Source: Flavobacteriales bacterium (lineage in GTDB: Bacteria; Bacteroidota; Bacteroidia; Flavobacteriales_F; PHOS-HE28). From it: DNA of 64,000 nucleotides. The stretch is from positions 1 to 64,000 of the forward strand of contig JADJXF010000026.1 of assembly GCA_016715995.1 (NCBI GenBank), in the 5' to 3' direction. Below are positions 41,243 through 50,240 of the stretch, piece by piece; position 1 is the stretch's first letter; each line of letters opens with the position of its first letter. Position numbers and translations under genes: made by a program. The notes under the pieces were generated by a model. The model worked only from the letters and a program-made list of their open reading frames with translations, did not search any database and was not told where the DNA came from.

Positions 41243-42003
41243 ACCCACGCATCGCCTCACTCCTCGTCGGCCTGCTGATTCACGGTTCGACGATGTGCCT
41301 CACACGGACAGAAGCGGACTCGCTCGTCAGCGAAGCACAGCGGCACTATATCGCAGCTGATCACCAAGCAGCGCTGGAAAACTACATCCTGGTGGAGGAG
41401 ACGTTTGATTCGCCGGCCTTGCAGCTGGGCATCGGCAACTGCTGGTTCAAGCTGGGCGATGTGCCCCGGGCCATCCTTCATTACGAACGGGGATTGCGGC
41501 TCGCGCCCGGCGACGCCGATCTCCGCGCCAACCTCGACCTCGCCAACACGCAGGTGAAGGACCGCATTCCCGGCGATCCCGACAACGCGCTGTCGCGCAC
41601 CTGGGCCGCGCTGCGCGGAGGAGCCGACCCGGACCAGTGGGCACGGCGCTCGCTCTGGCTCAGCGCCATTCTCTTCTCGTTGCTCGCCCTTGCAAGGATC
41701 GTGAACGGCCGCATGGTCCGGCGATCGGCTTATGCCGCCGCTGGGATCTGCGCCATCCTGCTCCTGGTGAGCACGGGCTTCGCGTACACGCGACACCGCG
41801 AATTGCAAACGCATGGCGCGGCAATCATCCTGGCCCCGAAGGTGGATGTACGGGCCGAGCCGCGTGAAGGATCGAAGGTGCTCTTCATCCTGCACAAAGG
41901 CACGAAGGTGGAAGTGCGCGACACCACCCAAGGTTGGAGCGAGGTACGCATCGCCAACGGCGCGATCGGCTGGATGCCGCCGCGCACGTTGGAGCGCATC
42001 TGA
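41239..42003 (+). CDS. batE: BatE, TPR and SH3-domain membrane protein
   Basis: 254 residues: short signal region, TPR helices (HYIAADHQAALENYILVEE, ALQLGIGNCWFKLGDVPRAI), two membrane helices (LSAILFSLLALARIVN and YAAAGICAILLLVSTGFAY), and a C-terminal bacterial SH3 domain (VDVRAEPREGSKVLFILHKG, WSEVRIANGAIGWMPPRTLE) likely facing the periplasm and peptidoglycan. It closes the bat operon. The stop TGA at 42001-42003 is the first half of a TGATCA whose second half is the stop of the convergent T9SS gene, leaving no room for a terminator between them. Confidence 0.9.
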   Translation: MNPRIASLLVGLLIHGSTMCLTRTEADSLVSEAQRHYIAADHQAALENYILVEETFDSPALQLGIGNCWFKLGDVPRAILHYERGLRLAPGDADLRANLDLANTQVKDRIPGDPDNALSRTWAALRGGADPDQWARRSLWLSAILFSLLALARIVNGRMVRRSAYAAAGICAILLLVSTGFAYTRHRELQTHGAAIILAPKVDVRAEPREGSKVLFILHKGTKVEVRDTTQGWSEVRIANGAIGWMPPRTLERI

Positions 42004-45000
42004 TCAACGCTCGATCAGCAGCTTCTGGTTCAGCACCGTACCACCGGCCACCAGCCGGCAGTAGTAGATGCCTGACGCCCGACCGCTCGCATGCCATTCC
42101 AGCCGCACCACGCCATCGGGCGGTACCGCACCTGACGCGATTGTCTCGACCAGTGCGCCGTCCAAACCAAAGACGTCAACCGTGAGCCTTGCATCGGGCT
42201 CCAGGCCCGTGGCCAGAAGTGTGGTGCTCGCCGTGAACGGATTGGGGAAGGCCACAAGCCCTGCCTCCTCGAGGAGTTCCATAGAGCCCCCGCCGGGTTC
42301 CAACACGAGTCCAGCACCGCCGGGACACGTGAGGTAGCCGTTGCTCATGGTGCCGCCTTGGTAACCGTTGTTGATGTTCGCCAGCCCTGACGCAATGGTG
42401 ACAAGCGGGTACTGCGCCACACAGCCGCCGATGGCCTGATCAGCGTGGTTGATGAGCTGTTGCACGGTCCAGCCGCCGAATGTGCCGGAGGCGACCACCA
42501 TATTCTTCAGCAGCACGGAGGGCGCGGCGAAAGCCGGATCGATCTCATCCATCCGCACGCTGATCTTCAGCGCGGCGAGGTGGCCCAACAGTGTATTCGA
42601 CATCGCGCCGGGGTTAACCGTGGTTCCCATGGGCAGCAATGCCGGGGTGCCTGGTGTAGGCAGAGTGGCATTCAGGGCCTGTGCGGTGGTGAACCGGACC
42701 AGTCGGCTCGAACAACCGATGGTGAGGTAGTTCGGTGCCGGGAAGGCGGCTGCCCATTGATTCATCAGGTACGTGGCCGGATTCGACCCATTGGGCGGCG
42801 AGCCCCAAATGCCTTGTACCTCCGTTCGGATTCCTGCGCAGCCAGAGGACGTGAGTGTTATGGAAGTGGTGCATGAGGCCACGCAGCCGTTCGCGCCGGT
42901 CACTGTCGCGGTATAGCTGCCCGACGCAGCCACGGTGGCCGTGGCCGTGCTCTGCACGGGTGATGTGTTCCACGAATAGGCGTAAGGGGACTGCCCGCCC
43001 GATGCGATCACGGACACCGAATTCGTGGCCGCATTCGATGAACAGTTGACCGTTGGCGCGGTGTTCACGGTGACAGCCATTCCCGAAGAGGTCGTGCTGC
43101 ATCCGCCATTGCTCACCACAACGGTGTAGGTGCCAGCCGTACCTGCGCTGTAAGTGCTTGCCGTGGCACCGGATACGTTCGAGCCATTGCGCCGCCATTG
43201 GTAGGTGAGCCCGGTGCCCGTATTCGCGCTCAGCGTTACGCTTGATCCAGAGCAGAACGTGGTGGCACCACCAGCCGTAATCGTAGCCGATGGAGCTGTA
43301 CTAACCGTAACGATCACCGAGGATGAGGTGGTGCTGCATCCGCCGCTAGTGACCACCACGGTGTACGTCCCGCTCGTGGTGGCGGAATACGTAGAAGCCG
43401 TCGCGCCGCTCAGATTGGTTCCATTCCGTCGCCATTGATAGGCGAGTCCGCTGCCGGTGTTCGCGCTCAGCGTCACGCTGCCTCCCGTGCAGAACGAGAC
43501 AGCGCCACCGGCCGTGACCGTGGCCGTTGGAGACGGATTCACGGTGACCGTGGTGTTGCCCGATGTGGCAGTACAGCCGCTGTTGTTCACCACCACACTG
43601 TAGATGCCGCCAGTCGTCGCCGTGTAGCTGCTGGAGGTGGCGCCGCTGATGCTGGACCCATTGCGCCGCCATTGGTAAGTGTAGCCGGTGCCCGTGGCAG
43701 CGGTAAGCGTGACGCTACCCCCGCTGCAGAAGGTGGTGGCACCGCCAGCGCTTACAGTCGCCGAAGGCGTGGTGCCTATCGAGACCGGAATGCCGCTGGA
43801 GGTCGCGCTGCATCCGGATGCCGTGACCAATACGGTGTAGGTGCCAGCCAGCGTCGCCGTATAGGTGCTCGCAGTGGCTCCGCTGATCGTCGAACCGTTA
43901 CGGCGCCATTGGTACGCGTACCCCGTGCCGGTTGTGGCGGAGAGGACCACATTGCCCCCGGTGCAGAAACTGGTGGCGCCGCCCGCGCTGATCGAGGCCG
44001 CCGGAGCCGGGTTCACTGTGACGATGACCGCCACCGAGGTGCTGGCGCAGCCATTCGCTGTGACGACGACCGTGTAATTGCCCGCTGCTGTCGCGGCATA
44101 CGAGCTCGCAGTGGCTCCTGAGATGTTGTTTCCATTGTTGCGCCACTGGTAGGAATAGCCTGTGCCGGTGCTCGCGCTCAGATTCACGCTGCCGCCTGCG
44201 CAGAAGGTGGTCGCACCACCTGCCGTAATCGTGGCCGAAGGCGTCGGGCTCACGGTCACCACGGTTCCGGACGACGTGTTCGTACAGCCCGCGCTCGTAA
44301 TGTCCACAGTGTATGTGCCCCCGACGGAAGCGGTGTAGCTCGCAGCCGTTGCGCCGCTGATCGCGGTGCCGTTCCGCTTCCAGACGTACGTGTAGCCCGT
44401 GCCTGTGGTGGCGTTGAGCACCACGCTGCCACCCGTGCAGAAGGCAGTGGCACCCGCAGGGGTTATCGCTGGAGTCATGCTGCTTGCCGTGCCCGTGCAC
44501 TGGCAGCTCGCGTTCCACACATCATTCACGGTGCAGGGATTGTTGTCGCTGCAGGCCGTGCCCGGAAGCGCCGTGCCACCGACCACACCCGCGCAATCCA
44601 CCTGCTGCGTGCTGCAACCCGTCCCAGTGAACTTGTACACGATCTTCGATTCATACGGCTGCACAGTAATGGAGGAGGCTTGTATCACGCCATTCACGTC
44701 CTTCCAGCAGCCTGAAGGCAGCGTGAAGACCTGCGCCGTGGGAAGCTCATTCGCGTAGAGCTTGTGCATGTCGGCGGGATCGATCGGTGTCACGGTCACC
44801 CGGTGCAGCTCCACGTTATCCACCCAGTACTGGGGCTGCGAGAAGTGGTGCATGAACTGGATCATCGACGGGTCGGTTAGGTTGCTCTGGAAGTGCCATT
44901 CCAAATCGCGGCGCTGGGTGTCGAAGGGCACGTCGCGGGCGTCGATCAAGTTGCTGTTCACCAGCTGGCTCTGACCTTTCACACCGGCGTTCAGATTGCC

Positions 45001-47064
45001 GTGGATGTTGGACTGCAGGCTGAACCGCATCCGGTACCACTGGCCGCTCTGCATGCTGAAATAGTTCGAGCTGCGATTCATGAAGGTCGCGTACTGGCTC
45101 GCATTCGGGAGGAACGCTTTGAGCGCGCCGCTGTCCAGGTACGTGAGGTCGCGCGTGAGCGTGCCGTTATAGGGCCAGCCCGTCCATCCGGTGGCATTGG
45201 TCGCGAAGTTGCCGTTGGTCACCAGGTTGCCGCTCAGCTCGCTCACCGTGGCGTAGATGTCCTGGCGCAAAGGATGGCGCGTGCTACCGGCCTCATCACC
45301 GGTCTGGTTAGCCCAGCGCTCAATGCTGAAGAACTCCCGCGTGCCGGCGCTGAAGCTGTGAATCTGAATGCTCAGCTCGGTGTACGGGTTGAAGTACTTG
45401 TTGTTGGTGAAGGTGCCGAAGTCAACGAGCGTGGCGCCATAGACATGGGTCTGCAGCATGCAGTTCTGCTCGCGCGCGAGGCTGTATAGGATGTTCCCGC
45501 TATACACTGTGTTGAAGGAAGGCACGTAGTAAGGCGGAGATGCGCCAGCAGTGTTGTAGTTGGAGTGATCGGAGAGCGAGAGCTGGTACTTCTTGTTGTT
45601 GAAGAGCGTGTTGTTCTTCACCTGATTGCCGGAGCTCACCATCGTGTGGTCCACGTAGATGCCAGCCGTGGCGCAGTTAGACACGGTGTTGTACTCCACG
45701 AGCGTGTTGCGGCAGCTGATGTTGCCGAAGTAAATGCCGTAGGCGATCGGGAAGGCGGCCTGGATCTGCGGCGCGGTGGTGGTGAGGTCGCCGACGAGGT
45801 CCGACACGATGTTCCGCCGGATGATCATGCCGTCCGTATTGTCGATGCAGATGCCGCCGCCATCGTTGAGGATGGCCAGGCAGTTCTTCACCACGTTCCG
45901 CTCGATGAGCGTGTTCGTATACGCGGCGATGCCGATGTAGCCCACGTTCTCGATCCGGTTGTCGGTCACCACCATGCCGGTGCCGTTCACGCGGAGACCG
46001 AAGTAGCCCCAGTTGCTCTCGCCCCAGCCGGGCCATAGGCACGCATCGGTGATGGTGTTGTTGGTGAACCGGCTGTTGTTGTCGATGAGGTATACAGCCG
46101 TGGTGAGCGTGCGGCGGACGGTGTTGTGGTGGAAGTCCTGCACAGAACCGGTGCTGTAAATGGCGCGGTAGGTGTCCTCCATGGTGCAGTAGGCCACCTC
46201 GATGTTATCGGTCACGCTCATGCGCACCGATGCGTCGATCTGATGCGCGAAACGGAGGTTGAGCACGCGCGCGTGGCGCCGCTGGTAGCCGAAGTAGATC
46301 CCGAAGTCCTGCACAGCGGCCTCGATGGTGTTGGAGCCCGGTGCCACGCCGTTGGGGAACCAGGCGTATAGCGTGTTCGTGCCACGGTCGTGGTACCACT
46401 CGCCCGGCGCATCGAGCAGCGAGAGCTTGTTGCGCAGGAAATAACCCCAAGTCTGCGCGCCCACATTGTTGCCGGTGGAGGTGTGCGAAAGCGTGGTGCC
46501 TGAATGCACGGAAACAAAGGCCGTGTCGTAGCTCCAGTTCGTGGTGCGGATCACCAGCGTCGCGCCCGTGAAGTACCCACTGCCCTGCGTGATGTCCGAG
46601 TCGGTGGTAGTTGTACCCGTGTGGGAACTGGTGAAGAGCCATTGGCCCGTGTTTGGGAAGCGGGCCAGCTCCATGCGGCTGTTGTTGAAATAGACTTGCT
46701 TCACTGCTTGCGTCACCGTCGCTTTCCAGATGTTGCCGCTGTGCTGCGTCCAGCTGCCTACGACCACGCTGCCGCTGATCACCGGATCGGCACCCGAGCC
46801 GTATGCGCCGATGACGATCTTGTTGGAAGCGGTGCCCGATCCATTGATGTTCAGCCTGCCCCGGAACACGCCGCCGCGCTCGAACAGGATCTGTGTGCCA
46901 GCCGTGATACCGGTGCCGAGCTGGTTCACGCGGCCGATGGTCTTCCACGGTGTGTTCGTGGAGGTGCCATTGTTGGTGTCGCTGCCGTTGGGGGAGACGT
47001 AGTAGATGGCTGCGCTGGCAGCGATCGGCAGTGCCAGGAGAAGAGAGAGGATGATCTTGCGCAT
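42004..47064 (-). CDS. Large secreted beta-helix protein with Ig-like repeats and T9SS type A signal
   Basis: About 1686 residues. Signal peptide (ILSLLLALPIAASA), then AIYYVSPNGSDTNNGTSTNTPW, the usual opening of right-handed beta-helix proteins (pectate-lyase-like), with Asn-rich coils to about residue 560. A beta-sandwich region follows (NLVTNGNFATNATGWTG, carbohydrate-binding-like), then six tandem ~80-residue Ig-like repeats, a cysteine-containing stretch, and a C-terminal type A sorting domain (VAFPNPFTASTTLLATG ... GIYYCRLVAGGTVLNQKLLI) for export by the type IX system and surface anchoring. It probably binds or cleaves a polysaccharide, but no catalytic residues could be assigned. The ATG at 47064 begins the signal peptide. 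Confidence 0.88.
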   Translation of the reverse strand: MRKIILSLLLALPIAASAAIYYVSPNGSDTNNGTSTNTPWKTIGRVNQLGTGITAGTQILFERGGVFRGRLNINGSGTASNKIVIGAYGSGADPVISGSVVVGSWTQHSGNIWKATVTQAVKQVYFNNSRMELARFPNTGQWLFTSSHTGTTTTDSDITQGSGYFTGATLVIRTTNWSYDTAFVSVHSGTTLSHTSTGNNVGAQTWGYFLRNKLSLLDAPGEWYHDRGTNTLYAWFPNGVAPGSNTIEAAVQDFGIYFGYQRRHARVLNLRFAHQIDASVRMSVTDNIEVAYCTMEDTYRAIYSTGSVQDFHHNTVRRTLTTAVYLIDNNSRFTNNTITDACLWPGWGESNWGYFGLRVNGTGMVVTDNRIENVGYIGIAAYTNTLIERNVVKNCLAILNDGGGICIDNTDGMIIRRNIVSDLVGDLTTTAPQIQAAFPIAYGIYFGNISCRNTLVEYNTVSNCATAGIYVDHTMVSSGNQVKNNTLFNNKKYQLSLSDHSNYNTAGASPPYYVPSFNTVYSGNILYSLAREQNCMLQTHVYGATLVDFGTFTNNKYFNPYTELSIQIHSFSAGTREFFSIERWANQTGDEAGSTRHPLRQDIYATVSELSGNLVTNGNFATNATGWTGWPYNGTLTRDLTYLDSGALKAFLPNASQYATFMNRSSNYFSMQSGQWYRMRFSLQSNIHGNLNAGVKGQSQLVNSNLIDARDVPFDTQRRDLEWHFQSNLTDPSMIQFMHHFSQPQYWVDNVELHRVTVTPIDPADMHKLYANELPTAQVFTLPSGCWKDVNGVIQASSITVQPYESKIVYKFTGTGCSTQQVDCAGVVGGTALPGTACSDNNPCTVNDVWNASCQCTGTASSMTPAITPAGATAFCTGGSVVLNATTGTGYTYVWKRNGTAISGATAASYTASVGGTYTVDITSAGCTNTSSGTVVTVSPTPSATITAGGATTFCAGGSVNLSASTGTGYSYQWRNNGNNISGATASSYAATAAGNYTVVVTANGCASTSVAVIVTVNPAPAASISAGGATSFCTGGNVVLSATTGTGYAYQWRRNGSTISGATASTYTATLAGTYTVLVTASGCSATSSGIPVSIGTTPSATVSAGGATTFCSGGSVTLTAATGTGYTYQWRRNGSSISGATSSSYTATTGGIYSVVVNNSGCTATSGNTTVTVNPSPTATVTAGGAVSFCTGGSVTLSANTGSGLAYQWRRNGTNLSGATASTYSATTSGTYTVVVTSGGCSTTSSSVIVTVSTAPSATITAGGATTFCSGSSVTLSANTGTGLTYQWRRNGSNVSGATASTYSAGTAGTYTVVVSNGGCSTTSSGMAVTVNTAPTVNCSSNAATNSVSVIASGGQSPYAYSWNTSPVQSTATATVAASGSYTATVTGANGCVASCTTSITLTSSGCAGIRTEVQGIWGSPPNGSNPATYLMNQWAAAFPAPNYLTIGCSSRLVRFTTAQALNATLPTPGTPALLPMGTTVNPGAMSNTLLGHLAALKISVRMDEIDPAFAAPSVLLKNMVVASGTFGGWTVQQLINHADQAIGGCVAQYPLVTIASGLANINNGYQGGTMSNGYLTCPGGAGLVLEPGGGSMELLEEAGLVAFPNPFTASTTLLATGLEPDARLTVDVFGLDGALVETIASGAVPPDGVVRLEWHASGRASGIYYCRLVAGGTVLNQKLLIER
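43060..44475 (-). repeat. Six tandem Ig-like repeats within the T9SS protein gene
   Basis: Each unit of about 240 bases encodes a pattern like P-S-A-T-I-T-A-G-G-A-T-T-F-C-x-G-G, then TGTGYTYQWRRNG and GTYTVVVT..GC. The units share long stretches at the DNA level, so they arose by recent tandem duplication and could change in number by recombination. Confidence 0.85.
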
Positions 47065-47419
47065 GAGCGTGCTGGCAGGTGCTTTTTGGCGGCGTGAAAT
47101 TGGCCCGAAGAGCACGTCTGATGCGGCATTCCAGCGTTAATGAATTGAACAATTCGACCAGCGCGGAGCACGGCCCGCCCAAGCCCGGCACACGCCGACC
47201 GATGGCCTAATCCGGCTTCAACACGCCTGCGCGTGCTCCATCCACCGGTGTTCATATCCCACCAAACCCGTGACAGGGGCGGTGGATCGGCAGTTGTCCC
47301 CGATGGAAGCACAACCTGACCCGACGATGGATTGCGCTTCGCATACTTCGGGTACGGAATGGCGCGGCGACCACCCAGCGCAGGTGCCAGAAAAACGGTG
47401 AGAACCGAGCGATTCTGTG
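47065..47419. other. Intergenic region upstream of the T9SS protein gene
   Basis: About 355 bases with no convincing gene on either strand. No exact TAnnTTTG box was found before the minus-strand T9SS gene. Short reading frames here are composed of tRNA-flank translations and are not supported. Confidence 0.5.
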
Positions 47420-47462
47420 AATTCGAACGACCGTCCCGCTGCGACAGCAGGATGATCCATCT
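47420..47462 (-). pseudogene. tRNA-Arg-like relic, 3' type, with palindrome in place of the anticodon arm
   Basis: On the plus strand, GAATTCGAACGACCGTC matches the T loop/variable region of the tRNA-Arg at 47472-47545 with CAAC missing, followed by an 8-bp hairpin with one mismatch (TCCCGCTG-CGA-CAGCAGGA, 47434-47452) where the anticodon arm should be, and then a degenerate GATGATCCATC like the D-arm side GATGCTCTATCC. Stem and loop lengths equal those of the palindrome at 47582-47600. This is more decayed than the other relics. Confidence 0.55.
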
Positions 47463-47471
47463 TCTCCTTTG

Positions 47472-47545
47472 CGATCCCGGTTGGATTCGAACCAACGACC
47501 GTCAGCTTAGAAGGCTGATGCTCTATCCAGCTGAGCTACGGGACC
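47472..47545 (-). tRNA. tRNA-Arg (anticodon TCT)
   Basis: A 74-base cloverleaf: acceptor GGTCCCG/CGGGATC (one G-U), D arm GCTC...GAGC, anticodon stem TCAGC/GCTGA with loop CTTCTAA (anticodon TCT), T arm with TTCGAAT, discriminator G. CCA not encoded. It reads AGA/AGG. Flanked by a 5'-type relic upstream and a decayed 3'-type relic downstream. Confidence 0.93.
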
Positions 47546-47570
47546 AGCGCGACAAAGGTGATGCATCAAG

Positions 47571-47627
47571 TCCAACGACCGTCCCGCCCAGCGGGCGGGA
47601 TGCTCTATCCCGTTGAGCTACGGGACC
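47571..47627 (-). pseudogene. tRNA-Arg-like relic, 5' type, anticodon arm replaced by a palindrome
   Basis: From 47627 on the minus strand: GGTCCCGTAGCTCAACGG, GATAGAGCA (acceptor 5' strand and D arm, close to the functional tRNA-Arg), then the 19-bp palindrome TCCCGCCC-GCT-GGGCGGGA (47582-47600), then CGGTCGTTGGA, after which T-arm similarity stops. It lies 25 bases upstream of the functional gene, next to a promoter-like CACATTTG on the minus strand, so the pair may be co-transcribed. Confidence 0.82.
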
Positions 47628-47653
47628 GGATGCCGCAAATGTGGTAACGAATA

Positions 47654-47679
47654 AGAGCCGCACCTTGCGGAACGGCTCT
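47654..47679 (-). terminator. Hairpin after tRNA-Pro(TGG)
   Basis: AGAGCCG pairs with CGGCTCT around an inner region (CCGC/GCGG possible). On the minus strand it follows the tRNA by three bases and is followed by TATT, a weak T tail. Likely a terminator or processing hairpin. Confidence 0.45.
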
Positions 47680-47682
47680 CTG

Positions 47683-47756
47683 TCGGGGCGGCCAGATTCG
47701 AACTGACGATCTCCTGGTCCCAAACCAGGCGCGATACCGGGCTACGCTACGCCCCG
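47683..47756 (-). tRNA. tRNA-Pro (anticodon TGG)
   Basis: 74 bases: acceptor CGGGGCG/CGCCCCG, D arm with GTAGCGTAG, anticodon stem CCTGG/CCAGG closing TTTGGGA (anticodon TGG, G37), T loop TTCGAAT, discriminator A. No encoded CCA. No palindromic relic was found next to this tRNA, unlike tRNA-Pro(GGG) and tRNA-Arg. Confidence 0.93.
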
Positions 47757-47919
47757 AACAACGGGCGGCAAAGAACGGGGAAATGCGCGTTCATCCGACG
47801 ATGAAAAACGATTCGGGCTATCCCCGTTGGGAGCGTTTCAAGACTTTGCTTGGATCGCTGGGCGCCATGGCATATTCATTCGGCCCGTTCCTCGAACCGG
47901 TTCAGCTCGGGTGAGAATG

Positions 47920-47950
47920 AAAAAGCCGGTCGCCTATCGGCGCCCGGCTT
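47920..47950 (-). terminator. Intrinsic terminator after tRNA-Ser
   Basis: On the minus strand AGCCGG-GCGCC-gata-GGCG-a-CCGGCT is followed by TTTTT. It starts nine bases after the tRNA-Ser 3' end. Confidence 0.75.
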
Positions 47951-47956
47951 CGTCTG

Positions 47957-48047
<91 letters not shown>

Positions 48048-48084
48048 GAATGCGATGCGAAAGAACGTCCCTTTAAAGCGGTCG

Positions 48085-48092
48085 CAAATATA
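48085..48092 (-). promoter_or_regulatory. -7 box for tRNA-Ser
   Basis: Minus-strand TATATTTG, an exact TAnnTTTG, about 37 bases upstream of the mature tRNA 5' end. Confidence 0.5.
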
Positions 48093-48132
48093 GGCGGCCC
48101 TTCCGTACGGCATGGTGAGCAGGGGTCGCGGC

Positions 48133-48140
48133 TAACTTCG
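48133..48140 (+). promoter_or_regulatory. Candidate -7 box for the thiolase gene
   Basis: TAACTTCG, a TAnnTTCG variant as at recF and the sigma gene, 31 bases before the ATG. Confidence 0.4.
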
Positions 48141-48171
48141 CGCCCTTTCCAACGCATCAAATCCCAATATC

Positions 48172-49350
48172 ATGGCCCGTGAAGTCGTCGTCGTTTCGGC
48201 AGTGCGAACCCCCATCGGCAGCTTCGGCGGCAGCCTCGCCGAGGTGCCCGCCACGCAACTCGGCGCCACTGCCGTGAAAGGCGCATTGGAGCGAGCCGGT
48301 GTATCGCCCGAAGCGGTGCAAGAAGTGATCATGGGCAGCGTGCTCCAGGCCAATCTCGGTCAGGCGCCGGCGCGTCAGGCGGCCAAATTCGCCGGACTGC
48401 CCAACGAGGTGGCCTGCACCACGGTGAACAAGGTGTGCGCCAGCGGCATGAAGGCGATCATGATGGCCGCGCAGGACATCCTGCTCGGCGACGCGGAGAT
48501 CGTGGTGGCCGGCGGCATGGAGAGCATGAGCCAGACCCCGTTCTACCTGGAGAAAGCGCGCTACGGCTACCGCTATGGCCATGGCCAACTCATCGACGGC
48601 ATCGTGAAGGATGGCCTCACCGACGTGTACCACCAGACGGCGATGGGCGTGAGCGCCGACAATACCGCGAAGGAGCACGGCATCACGCGCGAGGAGCAGG
48701 ACGCCTTCGCGATGGAGAGCTACAAGCGCAGCGCTGCCGCATGGGCCGCCGGCAAATTCAAGGACGAGGTGGTGCCCGTGACCGTGAAGACCCGCAAGGG
48801 CGAGGTGGTGGTGAGCGAGGACGAGGAATACAAGAACGTGAGCTTCGACAAGATCCCCGCACTGAAGCCCGTGTTCACCAAGGATGGTACCGTAACCGCC
48901 GCCAATGCCAGCACCATCAACGACGGCGCGGCAGCCCTGGTGCTGATGAGCGCCGAGAAGGCGAAGGCACTCGGCCTGAAGCCCATCGCTCGCATCCTCA
49001 GCTACGCCGATGCGGAGCAGGCGCCCGAATGGTTCACCACCACGCCCGCCAAGGCACTGCCCCGCGCGGTGGAGAAGGCCGGCCTGAAGATGAGCGACCT
49101 CGACTTCGTGGAATTGAACGAGGCGTTCAGCGTGGTGGGCATCGTGAACACGCGCCTGATGAAACTTGATTCCGCCAAAGTGAACGTACACGGCGGCGCG
49201 GTGGCGCTGGGCCATCCGCTCGGATGCAGCGGCGCACGCATCATCGTCACTTTGATCAATGTGCTCCGGCAGAACAAGGCCCGTTATGGCGGAGCCGGCA
49301 TCTGCAACGGTGGCGGTGGCGCGAGCGCGATGGTGATTGAAGCCCTTTGA
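48172..49350 (+). CDS. Thiolase (acetyl-CoA C-acyltransferase family)
   Basis: 392 residues. The acyl-accepting Cys89 lies in NKVCASGMKA, the His in GGAVALGHPLGCSGAR (about 350) and the second Cys in GICNGGGGASA near the C-terminus, so the three catalytic residues are complete. It condenses two acetyl-CoA or cleaves 3-ketoacyl-CoA in fatty acid and amino acid metabolism; the sequence does not settle the direction. Its length and the N-terminal VVSAVRTPIGSFGG fit the biosynthetic/degradative thiolase II group. It appears to be followed by the peptidase gene at ten bases, possibly in one operon. Confidence 0.93.
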   Translation: MAREVVVVSAVRTPIGSFGGSLAEVPATQLGATAVKGALERAGVSPEAVQEVIMGSVLQANLGQAPARQAAKFAGLPNEVACTTVNKVCASGMKAIMMAAQDILLGDAEIVVAGGMESMSQTPFYLEKARYGYRYGHGQLIDGIVKDGLTDVYHQTAMGVSADNTAKEHGITREEQDAFAMESYKRSAAAWAAGKFKDEVVPVTVKTRKGEVVVSEDEEYKNVSFDKIPALKPVFTKDGTVTAANASTINDGAAALVLMSAEKAKALGLKPIARILSYADAEQAPEWFTTTPAKALPRAVEKAGLKMSDLDFVELNEAFSVVGIVNTRLMKLDSAKVNVHGGAVALGHPLGCSGARIIVTLINVLRQNKARYGGAGICNGGGGASAMVIEAL

Positions 49351-49359
49351 ACGAACGCG

Positions 49360-50133
49360 ATGAACCCCGTCATCTGCCCCCTCTCCATCGTCCCTGTGCG
49401 CGCTGAGCCGAACGACCGCAGCGAGATGGTGACGCAGTGGCTCTTCGGTGAGACCGCCCAGGTGGTGGACACCCAAGGCGACTGGAGCCGCCTGCGCTTC
49501 GACCACGACGGCTACGAGGGCTGGGTGGACCATAAGCAGCTGCTCCCCTGCCCCACGCCCAACTTCGATCCGGACCTGCGCGTGATTGACGGGAACACGA
49601 TCGTGGACCTCGGCGAGCGGCAGATCCCGCTCACCTACGGAGCCGTGCTCCCCTTCTATGCCGACGGCACCATCCTGTGGCAGAACCACCGCGTGCCGGT
49701 GCAGGCGGTGACGAACCACAAGCCGGACCTGGAGCGGGCTGAGCTCTTTGAGCTTTACCTCCACCCCTTCCTCAGCGCGCCGTACCTGTGGGGCGGGCGC
49801 ACGCCGTGGGGCGTGGACTGCAGCGGCTTGGTGCAGATGATCTTCATCCTCATGGGCATCTACCTGCCACGCGACGCCGGGCAGCAAGCCGCCGAGGGCG
49901 ACGTGGTGGAGCTGCTCGACCTGTGCGAGCCCGGCGACCTCGTCTTCTTCGACAACGCTGAAGGCCGCATCACGCACGTGGGCATCGTGCTCACCCGCAA
50001 CGACGACGACGACCTGCGCGTGGTGCATGCCAGCGGTCGCGTACGGGTTGATAAGCTGGATCACCAAGGCATCTACAACGCCGAGGAGGCACGCTACACG
50101 CACAAGCTACGGATGGTGAAGCGGGTGCTGTGA
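49360..50133 (+). CDS. NlpC/P60 (C40) peptidoglycan endopeptidase with SH3 domain
   Basis: 257 residues. N-terminal SH3-like region (VPVRAEPNDRSEMVTQWLFGE...DWSRLRF) for wall binding, then the papain-like NlpC/P60 domain with catalytic Cys154 in WGVDCSGLVQ, His206 in THVGIVL and the third polar residue later. It hydrolyses D-Glu-type peptide links of murein. No signal peptide is evident, so the start or export route deserves care; the ATG at 49360 is ten bases after the thiolase stop. Its last ~30 codons are duplicated as a decayed fragment at 52127-52218. Confidence 0.9.
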   Translation: MNPVICPLSIVPVRAEPNDRSEMVTQWLFGETAQVVDTQGDWSRLRFDHDGYEGWVDHKQLLPCPTPNFDPDLRVIDGNTIVDLGERQIPLTYGAVLPFYADGTILWQNHRVPVQAVTNHKPDLERAELFELYLHPFLSAPYLWGGRTPWGVDCSGLVQMIFILMGIYLPRDAGQQAAEGDVVELLDLCEPGDLVFFDNAEGRITHVGIVLTRNDDDDLRVVHASGRVRVDKLDHQGIYNAEEARYTHKLRMVKRVL

Positions 50134-50240
50134 ACTTATCCCCGACTGGGGACTCTTCAGGAAGCTTGCGAGGTCTGGATACCGAACTCGAAAACCGCCC
50201 TGCCTACCTTACCTCCGCACAGTCCACGAATACACCGTCC

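Noticed and set aside
43060..44475. CRISPR-like regular repeats
   Set aside because: The period is ~240 bases and the whole stretch is coding for Ig-like domains.
48157..50103. Minus-strand 648-codon open frame opposite the thiolase and C40 genes
   Set aside because: Spans two well supported genes antisense; His/Val/Ala-rich and motif-free.
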